DNA of 5,734 nt from Planctomycetota bacterium (GTDB taxonomy: Bacteria; Planctomycetota; GCA-002687715; DRQF01): contig WFTN01000575.1 of the NCBI GenBank assembly GCA_015485455.1, positions 1-5,734 of the forward strand. The letters are read 5' to 3'. Made by a program: the position numbers and the translations under genes. The first letter of the stretch is position 1. The number at the start of each line of letters is the position of its first letter. Under the pieces are notes generated by a model. That model made no database searches. It saw nothing but the letters and a program-made list of their open reading frames with translations, and was not told the origin of the DNA. This document shows positions 1-5,734 of this stretch, piece by piece.

Positions 1-65
1 GTCTTTCTCCCCTGGGCCATAGACACCGGGAGGACGGACGATGGACCATGGGACCGTCTCCAAGC
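1..65. repeat. 65-bp exact direct repeat, copy 1 (window edge)
   Basis: This segment is identical over 65 bases to 240-304, and identity stops at base 66 versus 305. It starts at the very first base of the window, so its true left limit is unknown. The offset of 239 bases is not a multiple of three, so this copy is read in the wrong frame of the epimerase gene. Its position at the edge and its effect on the frame favour an assembly chimera over a biological repeat. Confidence 0.9.
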
Positions 66-800
66 ACTGTGGACCTCGGGATCTGCGACGAAATAAGCCT
101 GGCCAATTGCCTCTTCAGAGCAAGCCACCGCCAAAATTCCTGACACCAAGTCTTCGGAATACACCAGGGAATAAGATTTGGGTCGAAAACCGATCAAGGG
201 AGCAAAACGATTGTTGACCATACGAAACATGCTCAAAAAGTCTTTCTCCCCTGGGCCATAGACACCGGGAGGACGGACGATGGACCATGGGACCGTCTCC
301 AAGCCGGCAATGAGTGCTTTCTCCGACGCCAGTTTCGATTCTCCGTACCAAGTGACTGGGTTTGGAGAATCCTCCTCCGTGACGACCAGACACCCGTCTG
401 GGTTCGGTCCCATGGCAGCTTGGCTGCTCACATGAAGAAATCGCTTCAAATTCGGGGCAACACGCTCAACGGACCTGGCAAGATTCCCTGTTCCAGCCTC
501 ATTGGCCTGCATCAAAATCGATTTTGACTTGGCCCGCGTGAGCCCAGCCAGGTGGAAAACATAGTCAACCCCGGTCAAAGCTCGATCAAGAGCGTCGGGA
601 TCGTCCAGGGGCGCCTCAAAAATCTCCAAATTAAGGTCAGAAATGAGGCTCAATGACGAGCTTTTTCGGACCAAGACACGCAGCTCTTTGGGCGAACATT
701 GCGCCAATTGTCGCAAAAGTCGAGATCCGATGAATCCCGTTCCTCCAGTTACGGCAATTACGCTCTTGCTCCAGATGTCTGTTAAAGCTTGTGGTTGCAT
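1..800 (-). CDS. cerR: NAD(P)-dependent epimerase/reductase, probable ceramide reductase (CerR-like), 3' end missing or disrupted
   Basis: Reading leftwards from the ATG at 800-798, the frame stays open to the window edge (266 codons). The protein is an extended short-chain dehydrogenase with a Rossmann fold. A TGGTGFIG glycine motif lies at residues 18-25, HLAG at 83-86, the serine strand HVSS at 123-126, the catalytic YGESK (Y152, K156) at 152-156, and RPPGVYGP at 176-183. Only codons 1-245 look genuine, ending YFVADPEVHS. Residues 246-266 come from a duplicated 65-base segment read out of frame and do not resemble the family, whose members run to about 300-350 residues. It is divergent from a serine palmitoyltransferase gene and close to a ceramide synthase candidate, so the inferred role is reduction of the 3-keto group of oxidised ceramide. 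The enzyme class is sure; the ceramide substrate rests on context. A sugar-nucleotide epimerase or 3-beta-HSD-like enzyme is the alternative. The ATG at 800 is the first possible start after an in-frame stop (806-804). Confidence 0.8.
   Translation of the reverse strand, partial: MQPQALTDIWSKSVIAVTGGTGFIGSRLLRQLAQCSPKELRVLVRKSSSLSLISDLNLEIFEAPLDDPDALDRALTGVDYVFHLAGLTRAKSKSILMQANEAGTGNLARSVERVAPNLKRFLHVSSQAAMGPNPDGCLVVTEEDSPNPVTWYGESKLASEKALIAGLETVPWSIVRPPGVYGPGEKDFLSMFRMVNNRFAPLIGFRPKSYSLVYSEDLVSGILAVACSEEAIGQAYFVADPEVHSAWRRSHGPSSVLPVSMAQGRK
240..304. repeat. 65-bp exact direct repeat, copy 2 (in-frame original)
   Basis: This is the original copy. On the minus strand it encodes a segment of the epimerase that includes the conserved RPPGVYGPGEKD stretch, and it lies in the correct reading frame. 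The family motif shows that this copy, not 1-65, is in its native place. Confidence 0.9.
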
Positions 801-831
801 CCCTTATGGCATCTCAGTAAATTACACAAAA

Positions 832-842
832 TTAGTCCCCTT
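832..842 (+). repeat. Short direct repeat TTAGTCCCCTT, copy 1, in the divergent intergenic region
   Basis: It matches the element at 906-916 at 10 of 11 positions (TTAGTCCCyTT, with the first eight bases identical) in the same orientation. The two are 74 bases apart start to start, close to seven DNA helical turns. This copy lies 32-42 bases upstream of the epimerase start codon. It could be a site for a regulator shared by both divergent genes, but two short copies may also be chance. Confidence 0.3.
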
Positions 843-879
843 AAACTCTTATGTATGAAATTGAAGTGCTTCGGGGAAT

Positions 880-908
880 TTGACATAAAGGCCGCCGTGG
901 GATATTTA
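880..908 (+). promoter_or_regulatory. Candidate sigma-70-type promoter for the serine palmitoyltransferase gene
   Basis: A perfect TTGACA -35 hexamer lies at 880-885. A 17-base spacer leads to TATTTA at 903-908, a weak -10 box. GATATT at 901-906 is a closer -10 match but leaves only 15 bases of spacer. A second, weaker pair upstream is TTGAAG at 861-866 and CATAAA at 884-889, also with a 17-base spacer. Either would give a leader of roughly 45-65 bases before the gene. The assignment is from consensus matching only. Confidence 0.4.
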
Positions 909-916
909 GTCCCTTT
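906..916 (+). repeat. Short direct repeat TTAGTCCCTTT, copy 2, overlapping the candidate -10 region
   Basis: This is the second copy of the TTAGTCCCyTT element. It overlaps the 3' half of the candidate -10 box and the likely transcription start for the rightward genes, a position suited to a repressor site. The function is inferred from position alone. Confidence 0.3.
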
Positions 917-919
917 GAG

Positions 920-940
920 ACGTCGCACTCCCGACGACGT
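920..940 (+). promoter_or_regulatory. Inverted repeat in the presumed 5' leader of the serine palmitoyltransferase gene
   Basis: ACGTCG at 920-925 is the exact reverse complement of CGACGT at 935-940, with a 9-base loop. CGACG at 932-936 offers a competing partner for 921-925. It lies between the candidate promoter and the start codon and could be an operator or a weak leader hairpin. A six-base stem is short enough to be chance. Confidence 0.2.
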
Positions 941-958
941 GTAGTCCACGGATCCTCA

Positions 959-2167
959 GTGGAAGGTACTGGTTTGGATCTTTTCGACAAGTGTCGCCGG
1001 TTTGATCGTGCACATAGGCTCATTGAAGCCGATCTGTACCCTTATTTCCGGGCAACAACGAGTTCGAGTTGCACCCGTGTCACGATCGATGATCGTGAAT
1101 TGGTCATGATTGGTTCCAATAACTATTTGGGACTGACTCACGACCCCCGTGTACTCGCTTCCGCAAAGAATGCTCTCGATCAATTCGGATCGTCGTGCAC
1201 CGGCTCCCGGTTCCTCAACGGAACCCTCTCCCTGCACGAAGAACTGGAAGAATCGTTAGCGAACTTTCTTCAATATCCTGCTGCCGTCACATTTTCGACG
1301 GGATTCCAGGTCAATTTGGGCGTCATCTCTGCCATTGCCGGCAAAGGTGATGTGGTTTTCTGCGATAAAGAAAACCATGCGTCCATCTTAGATGCCTGTC
1401 GTCTCACCTTCGCGGATGTGAAGCGTTTCCGTCATGCCGACATGGAAGACTTAGAACGCAAGCTCAGCGCCGCCAAACCTGAGGCAGGAAAACTCATCGT
1501 CGTTGATGGTGTGTTTTCTATGCTCGGTGGCATCACCAATCTCCCAGAAATCGTGAGACTCGCTCGTAAGTACGGCGCTCGCGTGATGGTTGACGATGCC
1601 CACAGTGTCGGTGTCTTGGGTGAAAGAGGCCGGGGAACGACCGAACACTTTGACATGATCGGCCCGGAAGGGGGCGTTGATATTGTCACAGGCACGTTCT
1701 CCAAGTCCCTGGCGTCGCTCGGCGGATTCGTCGTGGCCAGCGAAGAAGTGATCCACTTCATCAAGCATGTGGCCCGGTCACTCATGTTCTCTGCCAGCAT
1801 TTCTCCACCCAACGTGGCATCCGCCATGACCGCTCTCAAAATCCTTGAGAACGAACCAGAGCGCCTGGAAAGGCTGCGCAATAACGTAAAGAAGATGAAG
1901 ACTGGCTTGGACAAGCTCGGTTTCGACACCATGGGTTCGAAAACCCCCATCATCCCCATCCGTGTGGGTGATGAGCAAGAAACCTTCAAATTCGCCAAAA
2001 GAATCTTTGAGGAAGGCCTCTTTGTTAATCCGGTCGTGCCACCAGCGGCCCACGTCGGTTTGGTTCGAACAAGTTACATGGCAACTCACACAGAGGAAGA
2101 CCTGGACTTCACGTTGGAGGTGTTTGCAAAACTCACCGCCCTCGCGAATGCCGCGGCAGACCAGTGA
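959..2167 (+). CDS. spt: Serine palmitoyltransferase (alpha-oxoamine synthase family, PLP-dependent)
   Basis: This cytoplasmic PLP enzyme condenses L-serine with a long-chain acyl thioester to give 3-ketosphinganine, the first step of sphingolipid synthesis. Fold type I motifs are complete over 402 residues, the usual family length: GSNNYLGL at 52-59, GSRFLNGTL at 82-90, the cofactor-stacking His in NHASI (H140), DDAHS at 212-216 (D212 and H215 contact PLP), and the Schiff-base lysine K249 in TGTFSKS. The C-terminal NPVVPPAA followed by LVRTSYMATHT (R370) is the pattern I associate with bacterial serine palmitoyltransferases rather than BioF, Kbl or HemA. The N-terminal LDLFDKCRRF and YPYF also fit that group. 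The start is uncertain. GTG 959 gives the longest form but has a poor ribosome site, whereas TTG 974 has GGAAGG seven bases upstream and would give the family-like N-terminus MDLFDKC. The frame has no ATG before the conserved region. The GNAT gene follows after 16 bases, implying an operon. BioF-like activity is the main alternative, but no biotin gene is near. Confidence 0.88.
   Translation: MEGTGLDLFDKCRRFDRAHRLIEADLYPYFRATTSSSCTRVTIDDRELVMIGSNNYLGLTHDPRVLASAKNALDQFGSSCTGSRFLNGTLSLHEELEESLANFLQYPAAVTFSTGFQVNLGVISAIAGKGDVVFCDKENHASILDACRLTFADVKRFRHADMEDLERKLSAAKPEAGKLIVVDGVFSMLGGITNLPEIVRLARKYGARVMVDDAHSVGVLGERGRGTTEHFDMIGPEGGVDIVTGTFSKSLASLGGFVVASEEVIHFIKHVARSLMFSASISPPNVASAMTALKILENEPERLERLRNNVKKMKTGLDKLGFDTMGSKTPIIPIRVGDEQETFKFAKRIFEEGLFVNPVVPPAAHVGLVRTSYMATHTEEDLDFTLEVFAKLTALANAAADQ
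1080..1098. repeat. 19-base perfect inverted repeat inside the serine palmitoyltransferase gene
   Basis: TCACGATCGATGATCGTGA has an 8-base perfect stem (1080-1087 with 1091-1098) around a 3-base GAT loop. It lies about 120 bases into the gene, over codons for VTIDDRE, in a weakly conserved surface stretch. It could be an intragenic operator or simply coding coincidence. Confidence 0.3.
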
Positions 2168-2183
2168 AAATTGATGAACACCG

Positions 2184-3359
2184 ATGGCGCCTCACAACTG
2201 GGGCGTCATTGCTTTGAAATACGTTGTCAAAGCCGTTGCCGACAAGAAAGATCTTAGGCAGTTCATCCAGCTTCCATACCGCCTCCATTTTGGCGAAGAG
2301 AACTACGCCCCGCCCCTCCTGATGGACGTCAAAGGGCGACTCAATAAGAAGAAGAACCCCTTTTTCCACCATGGTGAAGCAGCCTACTTCATCGCCTTAG
2401 AAGGGGATCGCTGTGTTGGCCGCATCGCCGCTATCCAAAACCGCAGGCACAACGAGATTTACCAAGATAAATTGGGCTTCTTCGGCTGGTTCGAGTCGGA
2501 AAACGACCCGACCATCGCTCAGCTCTTGATGGCCGAAGTTGAAAACTGGCTTCGAGAGCGAGACTTGGATGAAGTCCGAGGCCCGGTAAGCTTCAGCATG
2601 AATGATGAAGTGGGGCTCCTGGTTGACGGCTTCGATTGGCGCCAAACAGTCCTCACCGCTTGGAATCCCCCTTGGTACGAGCCCCTTGTCACCGCTTGTG
2701 GCCTCGAAAAGGTCATGGACCTCTATTCCTTCAGCCTTCCGGTCATGGAATTTGGCGCAGAACGGATGGAGAGAATCATTGAGCGTATCAAGAAGCGAGA
2801 AAACCTCAGTGTCCGCACATTCGACATGAAGCAATTTCCTGCGGAAGTGCGTCGCTTCAAAGAGATCTATGACGATGCCTGGATGGAAAACTGGGGCCAT
2901 GTGGGGCTTTCTGAAGCCGAAATCGACCACATGGCAAAAGAGATGAAACCCATCGTCGAAGCAAAACTGGCCAACTTCGTCGAAATCGACGGCAAACCAG
3001 TAGGTTTCAGCTTGGTCCTCCCCGACATCAATTACATCATCAAAGACCTGAAAGGGAAGCTCTTCCCCTTTGGATTGGTCAAATTGATGCTTGGTCTCAA
3101 GAAAATCCCCGATATTCGCCTGATTGCCATGGGAATCAAGCGCGACATGCAAAAGCGAGGCTTAGACTCAGTCCTCTACTACGAAAGCTTCCGAGCCGCC
3201 CGAGATTTGGGCAAGACTTGGAGCGAACTGGGTTGGGTCCTCGAGACGAATGCAGTCATGATCAACACAATCGAGAAATTGGGTGGGCATCGTCACAAGA
3301 CTCACCGCTTGTATCAGAAACCCGTTGGGCCCAGAGGTGGAAACAACGGTCCTATTTAA
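2184..3359 (+). CDS. bcerS: GNAT-fold N-acyltransferase, probable bacterial ceramide synthase (YghO/bCerS-like)
   Basis: The 391-residue protein has the architecture of the large GNAT-like acyltransferases annotated as YghO-like. The N-terminal part carries FIQLPYRLHF and YAPPLL (27-45), NKKKNPFFHHGEAAYF (54-69) and a GNAT strand GRIAAIQN (79-86). In the middle are VRGPVSFSMNDEVGLLVDGF (131-150) and NPPWYEPL (161-168). The C-terminal GNAT half ends ELGWVLETNAVMINTIEKLG (348-367), then HRLYQKP. No signal peptide or clear membrane helix is visible; FPFGLVKLMLGL (294-305) is a short hydrophobic patch that could touch membrane or lipid. Proteins of this kind were identified in Caulobacter as the ceramide synthase that N-acylates 3-ketosphinganine. 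That function is inferred here from the fold and the adjacent serine palmitoyltransferase gene. ATG 2184 has no strong ribosome site, and TTG 2214 would begin LKYVVKAV, closer to the usual start of the family. Other GNAT acyl transfer is possible. Confidence 0.72.
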   Translation: MAPHNWGVIALKYVVKAVADKKDLRQFIQLPYRLHFGEENYAPPLLMDVKGRLNKKKNPFFHHGEAAYFIALEGDRCVGRIAAIQNRRHNEIYQDKLGFFGWFESENDPTIAQLLMAEVENWLRERDLDEVRGPVSFSMNDEVGLLVDGFDWRQTVLTAWNPPWYEPLVTACGLEKVMDLYSFSLPVMEFGAERMERIIERIKKRENLSVRTFDMKQFPAEVRRFKEIYDDAWMENWGHVGLSEAEIDHMAKEMKPIVEAKLANFVEIDGKPVGFSLVLPDINYIIKDLKGKLFPFGLVKLMLGLKKIPDIRLIAMGIKRDMQKRGLDSVLYYESFRAARDLGKTWSELGWVLETNAVMINTIEKLGGHRHKTHRLYQKPVGPRGGNNGPI

Positions 3360-3410
3360 TAGTATGAATCATCACGTTTGAACGCTCTCAGGACGACGGA
3401 ATTCTCAGCT

Positions 3411-5678
3411 ATGTCAGTCAAATCAAAGACAATAAAACGCCTTGTCGATCTCGCCCAGAAGCACGACCTCAAACCATTCGAAAATGCGTGGTGCGAGGCC
3501 ATTGCCAATGATTCTTCTGACGTCGACGGCCTTCTGGAAGCGGTTTACGCCTTAGAAACCCAAGGACACCTGGGAAAGGCAGCCACTTACATCAATATGC
3601 TGCTTCCCTGCTACATCGACGACCCTGCCAAAGATGACGAAGCCCTTAAGTGCTTGCAGCATTTGGCCACGGTTTCTTCCCGGGATCGCAATCTTCGGGA
3701 AAACTTCCTGAAGATTCTTCGCCGGAAATACGCTGACAATGAAGGCTTAGAGACCTTGATTGAGCATTCAGGCATCTTGAATGACATGCAAGTGGCCGAT
3801 TGCGCCGAGAAGCTTGAGAGTTATCTCAAATTTAAGCCCGGTTCCTACGTTGAGCACCCTGCTGGCTGGGGCGTTGGGACCGTAGCCAGTGTTGACACTT
3901 TGGAAGGCACAGTCACCATCGACTTCGCCGAGCTCAAAGGTCACGAGCTCGGGTTAGACATGGCCCGGAGCATCACCAATCACTTGGCACCAGACAGTTT
4001 CAAGGCGATGAAATATGATCGTATCGAAGAGCTGCAAAAGATGTCCAAGGAAGATCCCGTCGGTTTGGTCAAATGTTTGGTCACCAGCCGTGAACGCAAG
4101 ACAACCGTCCGCGACCTACGCGAACGCCTCACCGAAGGTGTGATTCCGACTAAGGACTGGTCAAAATGGTGGGCCAAGACTCGCACCAAGGCGAAGCGTG
4201 ATGCCAACGTCAAAATGACCACGGGCAACAACCCCACTGTCGAAGTCACAGTCGCTGAGCAGAACTTCGAAGATCAAACACTGATCAATCTCTCTGGCCT
4301 CAAGACACTGCCGAAGAAGATCAAATATGTTCGTGAGCTCTTCAACGAACTCACGGAACACCCGGAGACTCGCCCCGCATTGATGATCGCAGCAGGCGTC
4401 TTGGCCAAGAGCGCCGCAGAAGAAAGAGAGCAATATCCGGGTGCTGCCATCAGTTTGGCACTCATGCTTGAGAAAATCGCTGCCTTAGAAGAGAACTACG
4501 AGATTCCTGAAGATCTTCAGCTCGACAACATTCTCTCTGATCCTTTCAGCTTCTTAGACAACTTGGCGACAGTCCCCATCAATGCGGACCGCAAAGAAGT
4601 CTTAGCCCGAGTAAAAGAGAATTTCCCTGAAGAGTGGGCTGAAGCATTCGAGCGCGCTTCCTACTTGGGCGAAACTGATATTTGCGAATACTGCATCAAA
4701 GAACTCTTGGCGATCAAAGCCTACGACCGCACAACACGTGCTGTTGAAGACTTTATCACCAAGTTCCGCGACCTCCGCGGCAGTTTCATGTGGTACACCA
4801 AGCTCCGCTTGAAGAAGAAAATCAACAAAGAGTTGCCTCACCCCACTTTGAAATCGCTCCTCGAAAAAGTCTTCTTGCTGCACTCTCACTGCACCAGCAA
4901 ATTCCTTCTGTGCGACGACAAAGCCCCCATGAAGGAACCGTATCGCAAAGAATGCAAAGACATCGAGAAGCTCTTGTTGGCCAAGAAATCTCAACTCCTC
5001 CGGGACACCCTGGACGCATGTACCATTCAAGAAGCTTCCGCTTTCTACACCATGGTTCGCGGTAGCCGAAGTCTTCCCGAAGATGTCAAAGATAGCTTGG
5101 TAGCTACACTCCTTCGCTCGCGCCCTGAAGTCGCCAAACGCCGGGCAGAAGCAGAAGAACGTCGCCAAGATGCCATCGGTGGCATCGACGAGAACATCAT
5201 CTACGTCACCGCAGAAGGCTATGCCCGCTACGAAGACGAATACAATATCGTGGTCAACGACGAGATCCCTAAGAACGCCGCTGAAATCACCCGCGCGGCA
5301 TCCTTTGGTGACCTTTCTGAAAATGCTGAGTGGACAGCAGCCCTCGAAAAACAATCAGCATTGACTGCCCGAGCCGAAGAAATGAAAACGGCCCTGGACA
5401 AGGCCCGCATCATCGACGTGGACGGCATCAATAACGAGACTGTCTCTGTGGGCTGCGAAGTGGTCATCACCAATGTCGAAACGGATGTGACCGAGTCCTA
5501 CACTTTACTCGGACCATGGGATTCCGACATGGAACAAAGGATCATTTCCTACATGGCACCGTTGGGTAGAGGCCTCTTAGGCAAATCCCTTGGGGAAGAA
5601 ATCGAAGTCACCTTGCCATCAGGTACTTCAACCTTCCACATCGACGCCATCAACATCGCCCCTATACTTTCCAAGTAA
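3411..5678 (+). CDS. greA: Long GreA-type transcription elongation factor with N-terminal extension
   Basis: Numbered from ATG 3411 (755 residues). The C-terminal portion, about 597-755, is a complete GreA. Its coiled-coil hairpin starts at YVTAEGYARYEDEY and carries the tip motif GDLSENAE (633-640, with the acidic residues D634 and E637 that stimulate RNA polymerase transcript cleavage). The FKBP-like domain with LGPWD, SPLGR-like APLGRGLLGKSLGEEIEV and a closing strand follows. Ordinary GreA is about 158 residues, so some 595 residues are added. Residues 1-135 look helical and TPR-like. About 145-200 hold a small beta domain with HPAGWGVGTV, resembling KOW or CarD-type barrels, and a tryptophan-rich DWSKWWAKTRTKAK follows at 249-262. 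The rest is predicted helical. Comparable long GreA proteins occur in Chlamydiae, spirochaetes and PVC relatives. TTG 3378 would add 11 residues, but ATG 3411 is preferred; neither has a strong ribosome site. It lies 51 bases after the acyltransferase gene with no terminator seen, so read-through is likely. The GreA assignment is sure; the role of the extension is unknown. Confidence 0.9.
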   Translation: MSVKSKTIKRLVDLAQKHDLKPFENAWCEAIANDSSDVDGLLEAVYALETQGHLGKAATYINMLLPCYIDDPAKDDEALKCLQHLATVSSRDRNLRENFLKILRRKYADNEGLETLIEHSGILNDMQVADCAEKLESYLKFKPGSYVEHPAGWGVGTVASVDTLEGTVTIDFAELKGHELGLDMARSITNHLAPDSFKAMKYDRIEELQKMSKEDPVGLVKCLVTSRERKTTVRDLRERLTEGVIPTKDWSKWWAKTRTKAKRDANVKMTTGNNPTVEVTVAEQNFEDQTLINLSGLKTLPKKIKYVRELFNELTEHPETRPALMIAAGVLAKSAAEEREQYPGAAISLALMLEKIAALEENYEIPEDLQLDNILSDPFSFLDNLATVPINADRKEVLARVKENFPEEWAEAFERASYLGETDICEYCIKELLAIKAYDRTTRAVEDFITKFRDLRGSFMWYTKLRLKKKINKELPHPTLKSLLEKVFLLHSHCTSKFLLCDDKAPMKEPYRKECKDIEKLLLAKKSQLLRDTLDACTIQEASAFYTMVRGSRSLPEDVKDSLVATLLRSRPEVAKRRAEAEERRQDAIGGIDENIIYVTAEGYARYEDEYNIVVNDEIPKNAAEITRAASFGDLSENAEWTAALEKQSALTARAEEMKTALDKARIIDVDGINNETVSVGCEVVITNVETDVTESYTLLGPWDSDMEQRIISYMAPLGRGLLGKSLGEEIEVTLPSGTSTFHIDAINIAPILSK

Positions 5679-5684
5679 GGAAAG

Positions 5685-5709
5685 CCTCGATCGGCGATGC
5701 CGATCTGGG
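5685..5709 (+). terminator. Hairpin after the greA stop codon, possible weak terminator
   Basis: GATCGGC (5689-5695) and GCCGATC (5699-5705) form a perfect 7-base stem with a GAT loop. It can be extended past one mismatch by CCT/GGG pairing to 5685 and 5709. It begins seven bases after the stop. No run of T follows on either strand, so it does not fit a standard intrinsic terminator; it may be a processing signal or chance. Confidence 0.3.
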
Positions 5710-5734
5710 AGCTAAGAAAAAAGGCCAGCAAGAC

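Noticed and set aside
115..393. 92-codon minus-strand open frame
   Set aside because: It overlaps the epimerase gene in another frame; the epimerase frame carries the conserved dehydrogenase motifs, and this one has no recognisable features.
959..2167. Assignment as 8-amino-7-oxononanoate synthase (BioF)
   Set aside because: It has the same fold and catalytic residues, but the YPYF start, the C-terminal RTSYMATHT segment and the ceramide gene neighbours favour serine palmitoyltransferase.
2397..3152. 251-codon minus-strand open frame opposite the acyltransferase gene
   Set aside because: It is the antisense shadow of a gene with clear GNAT features; its sequence is rich in residues expected from reversed coding and shows no family motifs.
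3360..3410. Possible separate promoter for greA in the 51-base gap (TTGAAC at 3378)
   Set aside because: No matching -10 box occurs at a suitable distance, so read-through from upstream is the simpler reading.
4602..5354. 250-codon minus-strand open frame opposite greA
   Set aside because: It lies antisense to conserved GreA sequence, including the start of the coiled coil, and has a Phe/Val-rich composition typical of a shadow frame.
5697..5734. Possible start of another plus-strand gene (ATG at 5697, MPIWELRKK)
   Set aside because: Only 12 codons are visible, the ribosome site is poorly spaced and the ATG lies in the hairpin; there is too little to support a gene.

Overview
The window reads as a compact bacterial ceramide (sphingolipid) gene cluster followed by an unusually long GreA-type transcription factor. 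It holds four protein genes. A divergent promoter region separates one minus-strand gene on the left from three plus-strand genes on the right. No RNA genes, insertion sequences, CRISPR arrays or origins were seen.

Left arm (1-800, minus strand): the N-terminal 245 codons of an NAD(P)-dependent epimerase/reductase of the extended short-chain dehydrogenase family, best read as a ceramide reductase (CerR-like). It has an intact nucleotide-binding glycine motif and YxxxK catalytic pair. Its 3' part is broken: positions 1-65 are an exact copy of 240-304, joined out of frame after codon 245. This is probably an assembly chimera at a contig edge, or else a real duplication. Middle (801-958): a divergent intergenic region with a perfect TTGACA -35 box facing right, two same-orientation TTAGTCCC repeats 74 bp apart, and a small inverted repeat in the presumed leader.

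Right arm (plus strand): a serine palmitoyltransferase-like PLP enzyme of the alpha-oxoamine synthase family (959-2167). Sixteen bases later comes a GNAT-fold acyltransferase of the type proposed as bacterial ceramide synthase (2184-3359). After a 51-base gap comes a 755-residue protein with a C-terminal GreA module and a long N-terminal extension (3411-5678). A short hairpin follows its stop codon.

How they fit together: in the bacterial pathway described for Caulobacter, serine palmitoyltransferase makes 3-ketosphinganine, the ceramide synthase N-acylates it, and CerR reduces the keto group of the oxidised ceramide. All three core activities appear to be represented within about 3.4 kb. The dedicated acyl carrier protein and acyl-ACP synthetase that often accompany them are not in the window. 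GreA has no known link to lipid synthesis and may be a passenger or simply co-transcribed.

Organism: a Gram-negative-type bacterium with roughly balanced base composition (not calculated). Long fused GreA proteins are known from Chlamydiae, spirochaetes and relatives in the PVC group, so a PVC-type or similar deep-branching environmental lineage is my best guess, held loosely.
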